41,012 bases of DNA from DATEFF01 sp964586395 (GTDB lineage Bacteria > Patescibacteriota > Saccharimonadia > Saccharimonadales > EFPC-124), in the NCBI GenBank assembly GCA_964586395.1, contig CAZPGP010000009.1, forward strand, positions 1-41,012, in the 5' to 3' direction. A program made the position numbers and the translations under genes. How positions within the stretch are numbered: the stretch's first letter is position 1; every line of letters begins with the position of its first letter. The notes below the pieces were generated by a model. That model was not told where the DNA came from. It made no database searches and saw only the letters and a list, made by a program, of their open reading frames with translations. Shown here piece after piece: positions 14,582-23,583 of this stretch.

Positions 14582-15788
14582 ACTTCGCACGTTTTTGACG
14601 ATCTCTGCGATCTTTGTGGGTGCGTTTACGCTGACGCTTACGACCGCTCTTGGCTCTGGCGCGCAGCAGTATCTCGACCGCCAGCTGGGCAACGTGACCG
14701 CGCCCGGCGTGTTCTATGTGATGCCAAAGGCCGAGAGCGGCTTCGGCACCGATGAGGTTAAAGAGTACGACCCCAAGAAAGCCACCGCTGCAAATCAGTT
14801 TGTAGCCACACTTTCCACAGCCGATGTGAACAAACTCAAGGAAGTGAAGGGTGTCGAGGAGGTAAAGCCGTACTACAGCATTAGTGGTAGCTACATGACT
14901 CGTGGCGGTGACGCCAAGAAATTCGTTGCCAGTGGTTTTACTGTCTACGCCGACTTTTCACTCGACTTGGCTGCTGGCCGTCTACTGAACAACGATGACC
15001 GCGACAAGATTATTCTGCCAGACAATTACCTCAAGCCTCTTGGCTTTGACAGCGCCGACAAGGCTGTGAACACCAAAATTAAGATCGCTTATCAGGACCT
15101 CGCACAGAAGACTGTTGAGCGTGAAATGACTGTTGTAGGTGTCATGAAGAAATCTTTCGTGACTCAAGCCGACATCTATATTGACGACGCAACTGCCAAG
15201 GTTATCGCCGAGGCGCAGGGCCAGGAGAAGCGATTCATGGCCGCGACTGTTCGATTTACAGATGGCGACCCAGCTCGCGAGGCAGATCAGAAGAAGCTGA
15301 TCACCGACGCGGGTAACTACGACGCCATCTCGTTGAAGGAACAGATCAAAACGATTACGACTATCACTTCAGCCATCACTATGGCACTGAACGTCGTGGG
15401 CATTATCGCCCTTGTTGCCGCGAGCTTCGGCATCATCAACACCCTGCTGATGAGCGTCTACGAACGCACACAGGAAGTTGGTTTGATGAAGGCGCTGGGC
15501 ATGCGACGCGGTAAGGTCTTTATGCTGTTCGCAGTTGAGGCCGTATTGGTTGGGTTCTGGGGATCGGTCATTGCCGTCGCTACTGGCTACGGTGTGAGTA
15601 AACTCGTGACTCAATGGGCGAGTGGCTCATTCCTCAAGGACTTCCAGGGATTTGAGCTGTTGGTCGTGACGCCAATGAACGCCGTGTTCGTTGTGGCGCT
15701 GATCATGCTCATTGCTTTCCTAGCTGGCACGTTGCCAGCACTCAAGGCATCTCGCCTCAATCCAATCGAGGCGCTGAGGAGCGAATAA
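14529..15788 (+). CDS. ABC transporter permease, MacB/FtsX type
   Basis: 419 residues with one N-terminal helix (LRTFLTISAIFVGAFTLTL, near 19-38), an extracytoplasmic domain of roughly 230 residues, and three C-terminal helices in the FtsX domain (VVGIIALVAASFGIINTLLM; ERTQEVGLMKALGM cytoplasmic loop). The C-terminus LKASRLNPIEALRSE is the usual MacB/LolC coupling motif. The start has AGAAGGAGAAG inside the upstream gene. Its TAA overlaps the next ATG. It forms a half-transporter with the 13841 ATPase; cargo unknown. Confidence 0.92.
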   Translation: MKLLDLARTANRNLSRSRLRTFLTISAIFVGAFTLTLTTALGSGAQQYLDRQLGNVTAPGVFYVMPKAESGFGTDEVKEYDPKKATAANQFVATLSTADVNKLKEVKGVEEVKPYYSISGSYMTRGGDAKKFVASGFTVYADFSLDLAAGRLLNNDDRDKIILPDNYLKPLGFDSADKAVNTKIKIAYQDLAQKTVEREMTVVGVMKKSFVTQADIYIDDATAKVIAEAQGQEKRFMAATVRFTDGDPAREADQKKLITDAGNYDAISLKEQIKTITTITSAITMALNVVGIIALVAASFGIINTLLMSVYERTQEVGLMKALGMRRGKVFMLFAVEAVLVGFWGSVIAVATGYGVSKLVTQWASGSFLKDFQGFELLVVTPMNAVFVVALIMLIAFLAGTLPALKASRLNPIEALRSE

Positions 15789-16504
15789 TGGATACGCCCG
15801 CCGTTGCCGTCCACAAGCTGGAGATAAAGCGCGACGGGCATGACGTGCTCCGGGGTCTGACCTTTGAGGTTGAGGCCGGAGCCGTCGTTGGACTTATTGG
15901 ACCGAGTGGCAGCGGCAAGACGACGCTGATTCGTAGTATCGTCGGTTTGCAGCGCATTACGGCAGGGACTGTGGATGTGCTCGGGTTGCCAGCTGGGAGC
16001 GGGCCGCTGCGTGACCGCGTGGGCTATATGTCCCAGGCCTCAAGTATTTACGAGGATCTGACGGTCATGCAAAACGTGCGCTACTTTGCGCGCATCCTGG
16101 GATTCCGGAAGACCGAAGCCGAGCGCGTGATTAAGGAAGTTGATTTGGAGGCACAGAGGCGTCAGGTTGCAGGAACGTTATCTGGTGGTCAGAAGGCTCG
16201 CGTGTCGTTGGCCGTTGCGCTGCTCGGTCGCCCGGCACTCTTGGTTTTGGACGAGCCAACGGTTGGACTTGATCCGGTGCTCAGGCGCGACTTGTGGCGG
16301 TTGTTCGGCCAGCTGGCTAGCGACGGCACAACGCTAATCGTTTCGAGCCATGTTATGGATGAAGCTTCACACTGCGACCAACTGCTCCTGCTCCGCGATG
16401 GCAAACTCATAGCAAATGATACCGTCGACAATATCCTCGCCCAAACACGGACCGACGACGTTGAATCGGCATTCTTAAAGCTCGTAGAGAAGGGGAAGAA
16501 GTAA
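15788..16504 (+). CDS. ABC-2 type transporter ATP-binding protein
   Basis: 238 residues. Walker A GPSGSGKTT near 37, a Q-loop near GYMSQASSIYEDLTV, signature LSGGQKAR near 137, Walker B LLVLDEPTVGLDP near 155, and H-loop IVSSHVMDEA near 192 are all intact and typical of NatA/DrrA-like ABC-2 exporters. The start ATG overlaps the preceding stop (TAATG), and the stop overlaps the next start in the same way, so translation is coupled along the operon. Its partner is the permease at 16504. Confidence 0.92.
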   Translation: MDTPAVAVHKLEIKRDGHDVLRGLTFEVEAGAVVGLIGPSGSGKTTLIRSIVGLQRITAGTVDVLGLPAGSGPLRDRVGYMSQASSIYEDLTVMQNVRYFARILGFRKTEAERVIKEVDLEAQRRQVAGTLSGGQKARVSLAVALLGRPALLVLDEPTVGLDPVLRRDLWRLFGQLASDGTTLIVSSHVMDEASHCDQLLLLRDGKLIANDTVDNILAQTRTDDVESAFLKLVEKGKK

Positions 16505-17235
16505 TGCGTCCGTTACTTGCCACGACAGGTAGAATCCTGCAGCAGCTCTCGCACGACCACCGGACGATTGGCTTGTTATTGTTGGTCCCAACACTGTTGA
16601 TGACGCTGTTGCGTTATATGTATGATAGTCAGCCGCGGTTGTTTGATTCGATTGGTCCGATGCTCTTGGTTATATTCCCACTGGTGACGATGTTCCTCGT
16701 GACCTCTATCGCCACACTCCGAGAGCGGACAGGCGGCACGCTCGAGCGACTTCTGACGTTACCCATGAGCAAGACGTCGTTTATGCTTGGCTACGCGCTG
16801 GCGTTTGGTATTATGGCGGCGCTACAGAGCGCGGTTATCGGGGCGGTGTCGTTCGGCTTATTGGGTCTGGATGTGGCTGGACCGGTGTGGCTCGTGACTG
16901 GCGTAACACTGTTGATCGCCGTGTTGGGTGTGGCTTTGGGGTTGCTGGCCAGCGCTTTCGCCCGAAGCGAATTCCAGGCCGTGCAGTTTATGCCAGCCTT
17001 TATATTACCGCAGTTACTTTTGTGCGGTTTGCTGGTCGCTCGCGACAGTATGGTGGATTGGCTGCGATGGATTAGCGACTTGCTGCCGATGACGTATGCC
17101 ATCGAAGCCATGAAAGAATTGAGCATGCATACTGGTGTAACTGATACTTTGAATAAGGACTTATTGATCTTGAGCGGATGGGTAATTGGCGCGTTGTTGC
17201 TCGCGTCGTTGACGTTGCGTCGAAGGACAAAGTAG
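16504..17235 (+). CDS. ABC-2 type transporter permease
   Basis: 243 residues, six predicted membrane helices starting TIGLLLLVPTLLMTLLRYMY near residue 21. The cytoplasmic segment RERTGGTLERLLTLPMSK near 74 is the ABC-2 coupling signature. The C-terminal helix is followed by LRRRTK. It ends in TAG with no obvious U-tract terminator; the convergent singleton's hairpin at 17245 begins ten bases later and could serve both. The substrate may be a drug, lipid or peptide. Confidence 0.9.
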   Translation: MRPLLATTGRILQQLSHDHRTIGLLLLVPTLLMTLLRYMYDSQPRLFDSIGPMLLVIFPLVTMFLVTSIATLRERTGGTLERLLTLPMSKTSFMLGYALAFGIMAALQSAVIGAVSFGLLGLDVAGPVWLVTGVTLLIAVLGVALGLLASAFARSEFQAVQFMPAFILPQLLLCGLLVARDSMVDWLRWISDLLPMTYAIEAMKELSMHTGVTDTLNKDLLILSGWVIGALLLASLTLRRRTK

Positions 17236-17244
17236 GGAACGGTT

Positions 17245-17283
17245 GGTCCCGACGGCTGGCAGATGTGCCTCGCCGCCGGGACC
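17245..17283 (-). terminator. GC hairpin between convergent genes
   Basis: On the minus strand GGTCCCGGCGGC pairs with GCCGTCGGGACC, with one G-U pair (12 bp). It is 12 bases after the minus gene's stop and has no U-tract. Confidence 0.6.
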
Positions 17284-17294
17284 GCACGTCGTCG

Positions 17295-18029
17295 CTAGTC
17301 GAGCGCTCGCTCCATCAGGATGCGGTTGACCTGGATGGCGTAGGGGATGAACGTGACCTTCCCCAGCTTGCCTTCCTTGCCGGCCGAATCCGGAAGGATC
17401 GTCCCGTACTGGGTCGAGATGATCCGGAGCCAGCTCAGGAGGTTGCTGTGCCAGGGAATCTTGAGGTGTTCGTTCGTCATCTTGCTCAGCGGCATCATCT
17501 CGTGGTTGGTCGTGAAGAGGCCGTACAGCAGGAAGACGCGCTTGTTCGTGATGCACAGCCGGTTCCGTCGCCACAGAGCCGACTTGAGGAGTACGTACAG
17601 CATGCCCAGCGTCCAGAGGATCAGGACCGTCCAGAGGAGCCACTCCGGCAGGTTGACGTAGACCAGAAGCGCACCAGCTCCGGCCGTAATCAACCCGCTG
17701 AATGCATACCACCCCGCCATGCTGGCAGGGTGATCCGCGCCTTCCCACAGCAGCTTCTCGCCGCGGAACAACACGCTTGCTGCGCGTTTGCTCGGCGTGG
17801 TGGGTTGGTTCAGTTGCTCGGTGATGCGCTCGTCGGCCTTCTCCCATGTGCCTCGGACGAGCCGAGGCACAGCGAGGAGACTGAGGATGATCGCCAGGAT
17901 CAGGAAGGCCGTGTGGGTCACGAGCGCGTACAGAATCCAACCCGATAGGCCCATGGCGATGTGCCAACCGGGGATGGTTCTGGCCGGCGGCTCCGGCACC
18001 GAGAACTCTGGGGGTTCTTGTTGCGACAC
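17295..18029 (-). CDS. Membrane protein with PH-like domain, GC-rich singleton
   Basis: 244 residues. Two closely spaced N-terminal helices (HIAMGLSGWILYALVTHTAF and LILAIILSLLAVPRL) are followed by a cytoplasmic stretch with LFRGEKLLWEG, then two more helices (WYAFSGLITAGAGALLVYV; WLLWTVLILWTLGMLYVLL). A C-terminal soluble part with NRLCITNKRVFLLYGLFTTNHEMMPLSKM matches the strand pattern of bacterial PH (DUF304-like) domains. GTG 18029 is set by GAGGTG. The leader carries an 11-bp hairpin near its 5' end. It ends in TAG. Its role is unknown; proteins of this type sit at the membrane surface. Confidence 0.7.
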   Translation of the reverse strand: MSQQEPPEFSVPEPPARTIPGWHIAMGLSGWILYALVTHTAFLILAIILSLLAVPRLVRGTWEKADERITEQLNQPTTPSKRAASVLFRGEKLLWEGADHPASMAGWYAFSGLITAGAGALLVYVNLPEWLLWTVLILWTLGMLYVLLKSALWRRNRLCITNKRVFLLYGLFTTNHEMMPLSKMTNEHLKIPWHSNLLSWLRIISTQYGTILPDSAGKEGKLGKVTFIPYAIQVNRILMERALD

Positions 18030-18062
18030 TATTCACACCTCACTTACCGTCGAGGGGACGTG

Positions 18063-18088
18063 CATACCCGGGTACTTCCCGGGGTATG
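18063..18088 (-). promoter_or_regulatory. Leader hairpin of the PH-like gene
   Basis: CATACCCGGG pairs with CCCGGGGTATG (one bulged base) around TACTT, about 35 bases before the GTG start. It resembles the GGGT/ACCC leader hairpins of other singletons and lies close to a weak -10 (TAATTA). Confidence 0.5.
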
Positions 18089-18128
18089 GTTGTTAATTAT
18101 GCAACTAATTGAGGTTTTTGGCTAGTAC

Positions 18129-18911
18129 CTAAGCGCGTGAGCCATAGGCGAGCATCATTCGCCGAACTATGGCGCGCGGTAATAACTTGGCCAGGCCGAT
18201 GAAGAATTGATTCCGAAGACCGGGGACGGCTAGCAAGACGCCGTCGCACATCGCCCGGTAACCAAATTGAGCGACTGAGCTTGCGCTCCGCCTACTGCGC
18301 GATATTGGGTGTGAGCCGGGAAGGCGAGCGGTGCGGCTAAAGCTGGTCTTGGTTGGCCCGGGGCACAGGCACGTTACCGTGACGCCAGTGCCGCGGAGTT
18401 CGGCGCTGAGTGCTTCAGAGAAAGACAGGACATATGACTTGCTAGCACCGTAGACGCTCATAGATGGAACCGGGACGAAGCTTGCCACGGAGCCAACGTT
18501 CATAATTCGCCCTTGTTTGCGCTGGATCATAGCCGGCAGCAGTAGGGTAGTCAGGAGGGTGAGCGAGGTGATGTTGAGCTCAATCATGCGCTCTTGGCGA
18601 GTTGGATTGGCCTTGGCGAGCGGTGCAAAGTCTCCTGAGCCGGCGTTGTTAATTAGCTGGTCAATGATGAATCGTTGCTTGCGAATCCTTTGATAGAGTT
18701 TCTGAGCCGCCCCTGGTTCGGATAAGTCCTGCGCAATCGTATGAATGGCAATGTCGCCGCCGAGCTCCTGTGCTAGCCGTTCCAATTTGCCGCTGCTTCT
18801 GGCGACGAGAATGAGGTTTCGCCCCTCTGCCGCGCACAGTCGGGCAAATTCAGCACCAAACCCTCCACTTGCTCCAGTTATGAGGGTGAAAGTTTTGGCG
18901 CTATTTGTCAT
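18129..18911 (-). CDS. Short-chain dehydrogenase/reductase
   Basis: 260 residues with a classical SDR Rossmann fold: cofactor motif TGASGGFG near residue 12, NNAG near 87, and the Ser-Tyr-Lys catalytic set in GSVASF (Ser near 138) and YGASK (near 151). PGPTKTSF after the sixth strand is also typical. It probably uses NADP(H) (basic residues after the second strand); substrate unknown. ATG 18911 lies seven bases after a -10 and there is no SD, so the transcript looks leaderless. In-frame codons further upstream would run through the promoter. It is divergent from pyrG. Confidence 0.9.
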   Translation of the reverse strand: MTNSAKTFTLITGASGGFGAEFARLCAAEGRNLILVARSSGKLERLAQELGGDIAIHTIAQDLSEPGAAQKLYQRIRKQRFIIDQLINNAGSGDFAPLAKANPTRQERMIELNITSLTLLTTLLLPAMIQRKQGRIMNVGSVASFVPVPSMSVYGASKSYVLSFSEALSAELRGTGVTVTCLCPGPTKTSFSRTARLPGSHPISRSRRSASSVAQFGYRAMCDGVLLAVPGLRNQFFIGLAKLLPRAIVRRMMLAYGSRA

Positions 18912-18918
18912 TAACCTT

Positions 18919-18947
18919 ATTATGCTCGCAACTTTTACTGGTGTCAC
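18919..18947 (-). promoter_or_regulatory. Promoter of the SDR gene
   Basis: On the minus strand: GTGACA, 17 bases, CATAAT. The -10 ends seven bases before the ATG. Confidence 0.65.
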
Positions 18948-19025
18948 AGACATTAAAAACAACAAGTTTCTAAGAGAGCGGGGCGTGCTCGCCAAATAGC
19001 TATAGATTGTATATAATAAGCATAC

Positions 19026-20818
19026 ATGGAGCGTAAAACTAGCAGCACGCGCTATGTCTTTGTTACTGGTGGAGTGCTTTCCGGCGTAGGAAAGGGAATA
19101 ACGGCCGCATCATTGGGGGCCGTTTTAAAAGCCCGCGGTTTGAAGGTCACGATTCAAAAGTGTGACCCATACCTTAACGTCGATGCCGGAATGCTCAACC
19201 CAGCAGAACACGGTGAATGTTATGTCACCAAGGACGGAGCCGAGACGGACCTGGATCTCGGCCATTATGAGCGCTATTTAGATATCGAACTCACCCAGGC
19301 GAGTTCAACTATGAGTGGGCGGCTTCTGCGCCAATTAATTGAAGAAGAACGCGCTGGGAAATTCCAGGGCAAGACCGTCCAGATGGTGCCGCACTTTACG
19401 GACGCCATCCAACGCGCGATCATCGAAGCCGGTGAGGGCAGCGATGTGCACATCGTCGAGATTGGTGGCACCGTTGGTGACATTGAAGGCTTGGCGTTTG
19501 TGGAAGCTATTCGCGAATTGAGCGGCAAAGTCGGTCGCAACAACTGCATTTTTGCGCATGTTGTCTACATCCCGTATCTGGGAACAAGTAAAGAATTCAA
19601 GACCAAGCCAGCACAGATGGCCGTCCGCGAGTTGCGGGGTTTGGGCGTTGCCCCTGACCTGCTGTTGGCTCGCACTGAAGGCCAGGTTGGCGAAGGCGTA
19701 AAGGGCAAGCTCAGCATGTTCGGCGGTGTTCCGACCGACGCAGTTGTGTTGCTGCCAAACGCTCGTACCGTCTACGAAGTTCCTCTAACGCTCGAGGAAA
19801 ATGGCGTGGATGATTTTGTGTTGGAGCGTTTTGGCATTGCTGCCGAACCTGCCGACATGAAGCAGTGGCACGACATCGTGCTGGCTGCGACCGCCGAGCG
19901 CGAGCACACCGTTAAGGTTGGCATTGTAGCCAAGTACCTGGACAACGAAGACACGTATTTCTCGGTCATCGAATCGCTGAAGTCCGCCGCGTGGAATCAA
20001 GAAGTTAACCTGGACTACGAATGGATTGATGCTGAATCGCTCGAGCGAGAGGGGACAGAGAGTCTGAACAACTATGATGCGGTCCTCGTTCCTGGCGGCT
20101 TTGGCTCGCGTGGCGTTGAGGGTAAGATTGCTGCTGCTGGCTACGCAATGGATCACAACAAGCCATACCTTGGTATTTGCCTAGGTTTGCAAGTCGCTGC
20201 CATCGCTGCGGCCCGCGAATCTGGCTTGGAAGACGCCAACACAACCGAAGTGAACACAGAGACGACCCACCCAGTCATCTACATTATGGAAGGTCAGGCT
20301 GGCAAGGAATCGACCGGTGGCACAATGCGCCTGGGCGACTACACCTGCGCTATCACCGAAGGCTCGCTGGCCGAGCGCGTGTACGGTTCGCGCGAAATTG
20401 TCGAGCGTCACCGTCACCGTTACGAGGTAAACCAGCAGTACCGCGACGCGCTAGAGCAATCTGGTCTGCGCATCACTGGCCTGTCGCCAGATGGTCGTTT
20501 GGTTGAAATGCTTGAGCACGCGACTAACGACTACTTTATCGCAACGCAAGCTCACCCTGAGTTCCGTTCGCGACCAAACCGAGCACACCCGTTGTTCGAC
20601 AGCTTTATCGCTGNNNNNNNNNNNNNNNNNNNNNNNNNNNNNNNNNNNNNNNNNNNNNNNNNNNNNNNNNNNNNNNNNNNNNNNNNNNNNNNNNNNNNNN
20701 NNNNNNNNNNNNNGAGTTCCGTTCGCGACCAAACCGAGCACACCCGTTGTTCGACAGCTTTATCGCTGCGGCGAAAGAGCGAGTTGCAAACGGCCAGACC
20801 GTGAACGCCGAAGTATAG
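19026..20818 (+). CDS. pyrG: CTP synthase (split by artificial gap)
   Basis: Makes CTP from UTP, ATP and glutamine. N-terminal synthetase domain: FVTGGVLSGVGKGITAASLG near residue 8 (P-loop), KCDPYLNVDAGML and EHGECYV. C-terminal glutaminase: PGGFGSRGVEGK, nucleophile in GICLGLQ (Cys near 378), and HPEF with the catalytic His-Glu. As written, 100 N plus a duplicated 55 bases shift the frame at the C-terminus. Removing them gives 1638 bases, a 545-residue protein, the same length as the E. coli enzyme. TATAAT (19012-19017) ends eight bases before ATG; no SD. Confidence 0.97.
20559..20768. repeat. Gap (20614-20713) flanked by identical 55-base ends: assembly artefact
   Basis: Bases 20559-20613 and 20714-20768 are identical on either side of exactly 100 N, the same arrangement and overlap length as at 7828-8037. 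Collapsing it restores pyrG. Confidence 0.96.
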
Positions 20819-20840
20819 ACAGTACGTTAGGCACAACTTA

Positions 20841-20868
20841 GAAGAGCACTCCGCGAAGTGCTCTTCTT
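20841..20868 (+). terminator. Terminator after pyrG
   Basis: GAAGAGCACT pairs perfectly with AGTGCTCTTC around CCGCGA, followed by only two T. Those two T begin the -35 box of the next gene. Confidence 0.75.
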
Positions 20869-20894
20869 GCGTAATCGGCAAAAGATGTTAGCAT
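20867..20894 (+). promoter_or_regulatory. Promoter of the IMPase-like gene
   Basis: TTGCGT (20867-20872), 16 bases, TAGCAT (20889-20894). The leader hairpin GGGTC-(8)-GACCC at 20905-20922 begins about five bases after the predicted start. Confidence 0.5.
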
Positions 20895-20942
20895 TGGCTG
20901 CGAGGGGTCGCAGAGAAGACCCACCGAGGAAGGGTGCGCTGG

Positions 20943-21719
20943 ATGCCAACCAGTGACTTAGCCTTTGCCGTCCGCTTCGCGCGGCGTGCAGGGGCTCGCA
21001 TGGTCAGGATGCGCCGAGGAGTCGGCGTGAAGAAGAAGCTCGATCGAACCGACGTGAGTGAGGCCGACACGGCTATCAACGCCGATTTCATCGTCGAAGT
21101 TCGGAAACACAGTCGTGGTCGCGATGCCGTCCGTGGCGAAGAGCTGTCGGCAGATGTCCTGTCAGCCGAACGCGTCTGGATCATCGACCCGATCGACGGA
21201 ACCGGTGAGTACATCGACGAGTCGATCCCGCTCGCGTGGCGAACGAGTTGCGTAGGAATCGCGCTGATGATCCGCGGCGAGATCGTTCTGGTCGTCGTCT
21301 TCAACCCGTTCAAAAACATGCTGTTCGTCGCCCAGAAGGGCGGCCGGCCGACGGTCAACGGGCGGCCGATTCGTTGCTCGTCGCAGCGGGCCGCACGTGG
21401 CGTGCCGTACGACTACTGCTACTGGGATGGTGGTCGATACAACCTGCCACGCCTGGAGGCGACCTTCGGAAAGCCCATGGGCGTGTACTCCGCCATCTGG
21501 CAGGCATGCATGGTGGCGATGGGGCACAGCGCCTTCGCTGCGTTCGTGGGCAACACGATCCACGACATCGCTCCGGGTGCGCTGCTGGTCATCCGTTCCG
21601 GCGGCCTGGTCACGAACTTCCAGGGTGGCCCGGTCAACTGGGCCAACCCTGCGGCCGGCGTGCTGTATTCCAACCGCGCCAGCCAGGCGGTCGCACTGAC
21701 CGCCCTGCGAACTCTGTGA
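20943..21719 (+). CDS. Inositol monophosphatase-family phosphatase, GC-rich singleton
   Basis: 258 residues of the lithium-sensitive sugar/inositol phosphatase superfamily (IMPase, CysQ and related). Metal-site motifs are GEE (65-67), DPIDGT (82-87) and the C-terminal HDIAPG (207-212, family form WDxAAG). The Asp is kept, while the usual Trp and first Ala are replaced by His and Pro. It probably removes a phosphate from an inositol-, sugar- or nucleotide-3'-phosphate. ATG 20943 is preferred over GTG 20934 because GAGGAAGGG is then well spaced. It ends in TGA and is followed at once by a long hairpin. It is more GC-rich than pyrG and argS on either side. Confidence 0.85.
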   Translation: MPTSDLAFAVRFARRAGARMVRMRRGVGVKKKLDRTDVSEADTAINADFIVEVRKHSRGRDAVRGEELSADVLSAERVWIIDPIDGTGEYIDESIPLAWRTSCVGIALMIRGEIVLVVVFNPFKNMLFVAQKGGRPTVNGRPIRCSSQRAARGVPYDYCYWDGGRYNLPRLEATFGKPMGVYSAIWQACMVAMGHSAFAAFVGNTIHDIAPGALLVIRSGGLVTNFQGGPVNWANPAAGVLYSNRASQAVALTALRTL

Positions 21720-21720
21720 G

Positions 21721-21760
21721 GTTGTCGCCATCGGGCCGAGTCTGGCCTGATGGCGACAAC
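21721..21760 (+). terminator. Long U-less hairpin after the IMPase-like gene
   Basis: GTTGTCGCCATC pairs with GATGGCGACAAC (12 bp), continued by GGCC/GGCC inside. It starts one or two bases after the TGA. Confidence 0.8.
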
Positions 21761-21799
21761 AGAGTCTCCCCAGATTCAATCTGTTATAATAATCGAAGT

Positions 21800-23512
21800 A
21801 TGTCATATCTATTAGAACAAACCACTGCAGCTATTGCCGCAAAAGCCCAGGAAGTTCTGGGCGTCAGCGGTCTGCCTTTGGTCGAGCCTGCCAACCCGAA
21901 GTTTGGCGCCGACCTGGCCATCCCAACATTCACCTTTGCGCGTGAACTGGGACGGAGTCCGCAGGAAATTGCCACGCAGCTTGCCGAAGGCCTGCAGCAC
22001 GAGGCGATCGCCAAGGCGGAGGCGGTGAGTGGTTTTGTGAACATCTGGCTGAGCGACACAGTCGTCGGCCAGGCTATGGCTGAGGCGCTGGAGCTGAACA
22101 ACTCGTTTGGTCAACAGGATACCTATGCGGGCCAGCAGGTTGTGATTGAACACACCGACCCGAACCCGTTCAAGGAATTCCACATCGGCCACACTTACAC
22201 CAACACGATTGGTGAGGCTATGGGACGCCTCTACAAGATCGGTGGCGCTGACGTTCACCAGGTGCTGTACAGCGGCGATGTGGGCATGCACGTGGCCAAG
22301 GCCATCTGGGGTATTCTTGATTTTATGAAAACCGGCGACGATGCGTGGTTCGACCCAGAGACAAACCCGGCCGAGCGCAGCATGGCGAACGTCTTGGCCG
22401 AGAAGCGTGTTGCATTCCTCGGTGCAGCTTACGTTCATGGTGCGACTCAGTTCGAAGAGAGCGAGACTATTCAGGAAGAGATCAAGACGATCAACAAACA
22501 CATCTACGAGCACGATGACGAGCTGGTCGACGAGATCCGCGATGAAGGCAAGGTCTGGAGCTTCGAGTACTTCGAGGATATTTTCAGCCGCCTGCACGTC
22601 GAGTTTGAACGCCTCTACCCGGAAAGTGAAGTGACCGACGAGGGCGTCAGCATCGTCAAAAGCAACATGGGCAAGGTCTTCGAGGAAAGCGATGGTGCTG
22701 TTGTGTTCAAAGGCGAGAAGGCCGACCTACACACCCGCGTGTTCATCAACAACCGCGGCCTGCCAACCTACGAAGCCAAGGACCTTGGGCTTATCTACGC
22801 CAAGCAACGCGACTACCCAGACATGGATATCGCGCACGTTATCACCGGCAACGAACAACATGTGTACTACATGGTCGTGATCGCGGCGATGACCGAGATC
22901 GATCCAACGCTGGCCGCAAAGATGCGCCACACTGGTCACGGCTTGGTCAAACTACGCGGCGGCCGCAAGATGAGCAGTCGTCGTGGCGAAGTGCTGCGAG
23001 GCGTTGAAGTCTTGGACCAGCTCGAAGAAATGATCGCTGAGGGCTACGAAACTGAGGAAGTTCAGGCCGTAGCTTCGGCCGCGTTGAAGTATGCCTACCT
23101 CAAGCCGCGCATCGGTGGCGACGTGATCTTCGACATCGAAGAATCCATCAGCATGGAAGGTGACTCCGGCCCGTACATTCAGTACGCCCACGCCCGCGGG
23201 CAAAGCATCTTGAACAAATTAGGCGACTTCGTGCCCACAAGCCTAGGCGAACTACAGGAAGATGAACACAAACTTGCCGTGAAGGTTCTAAGTTACCCGG
23301 CAGTTACCGCTAAAGCCGTTGCCGAACTCGCACCGCACTACATCTGTGCATATCTGTACGAACTCACGCAGCAGTTCAACCGATTTTATGAACACAATCG
23401 TATCGTTGGCGACGATCGTCAGAATATCCGTGCGACTTTGGTGTCAGCCTACGTGCAGGTACTAAAAAACGGCCTGGATGTTCTCAATATCCCAGCGCCG
23501 TCTAAGCTCTAA
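21800..23512 (+). CDS. argS: Arginyl-tRNA synthetase
   Basis: Charges tRNA-Arg with arginine. 570 residues, normal for the class Ia enzyme. Visible features are the N-terminal Add-1-like domain, HIGH signature FHIGHTYTN near residue 128, a KMSK-type loop GRKMSSRRG near 390 (many ArgRS lack a canonical one), and the C-terminal anticodon-binding DALR-type region (YLYELTQQFNRFYEHNRI). TATAAT (21785-21790) ends nine bases before the ATG; no SD, so a leader of at most a few bases is predicted. It is a single gene between two singletons. Confidence 0.96.
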   Translation: MSYLLEQTTAAIAAKAQEVLGVSGLPLVEPANPKFGADLAIPTFTFARELGRSPQEIATQLAEGLQHEAIAKAEAVSGFVNIWLSDTVVGQAMAEALELNNSFGQQDTYAGQQVVIEHTDPNPFKEFHIGHTYTNTIGEAMGRLYKIGGADVHQVLYSGDVGMHVAKAIWGILDFMKTGDDAWFDPETNPAERSMANVLAEKRVAFLGAAYVHGATQFEESETIQEEIKTINKHIYEHDDELVDEIRDEGKVWSFEYFEDIFSRLHVEFERLYPESEVTDEGVSIVKSNMGKVFEESDGAVVFKGEKADLHTRVFINNRGLPTYEAKDLGLIYAKQRDYPDMDIAHVITGNEQHVYYMVVIAAMTEIDPTLAAKMRHTGHGLVKLRGGRKMSSRRGEVLRGVEVLDQLEEMIAEGYETEEVQAVASAALKYAYLKPRIGGDVIFDIEESISMEGDSGPYIQYAHARGQSILNKLGDFVPTSLGELQEDEHKLAVKVLSYPAVTAKAVAELAPHYICAYLYELTQQFNRFYEHNRIVGDDRQNIRATLVSAYVQVLKNGLDVLNIPAPSKL

Positions 23513-23530
23513 TAAGTTTGTGGTGACCGT

Positions 23531-23572
23531 CGGCACCACACGCGGGCCGGTTGGGCCGCACGCGTGGTGCCG
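23531..23572 (-). terminator. GC hairpin after the 23584 gene
   Basis: CGGCACCACACGCG pairs with CGCGTGGTGCCG with a two-base bulge, inner GGCC/GGCC-like pairing, and no U-tract. It lies between the convergent argS stop and this minus-strand stop, so it may serve both. Confidence 0.6.
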
Positions 23573-23583
23573 AGGTTGAGTGG

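Noticed and set aside
17161..18036. 291-residue Arg/His/Pro-rich minus ORF
   Set aside because: Frame shadow of the PH-like membrane protein, whose frame has membrane helices, an SD and a sensible stop.
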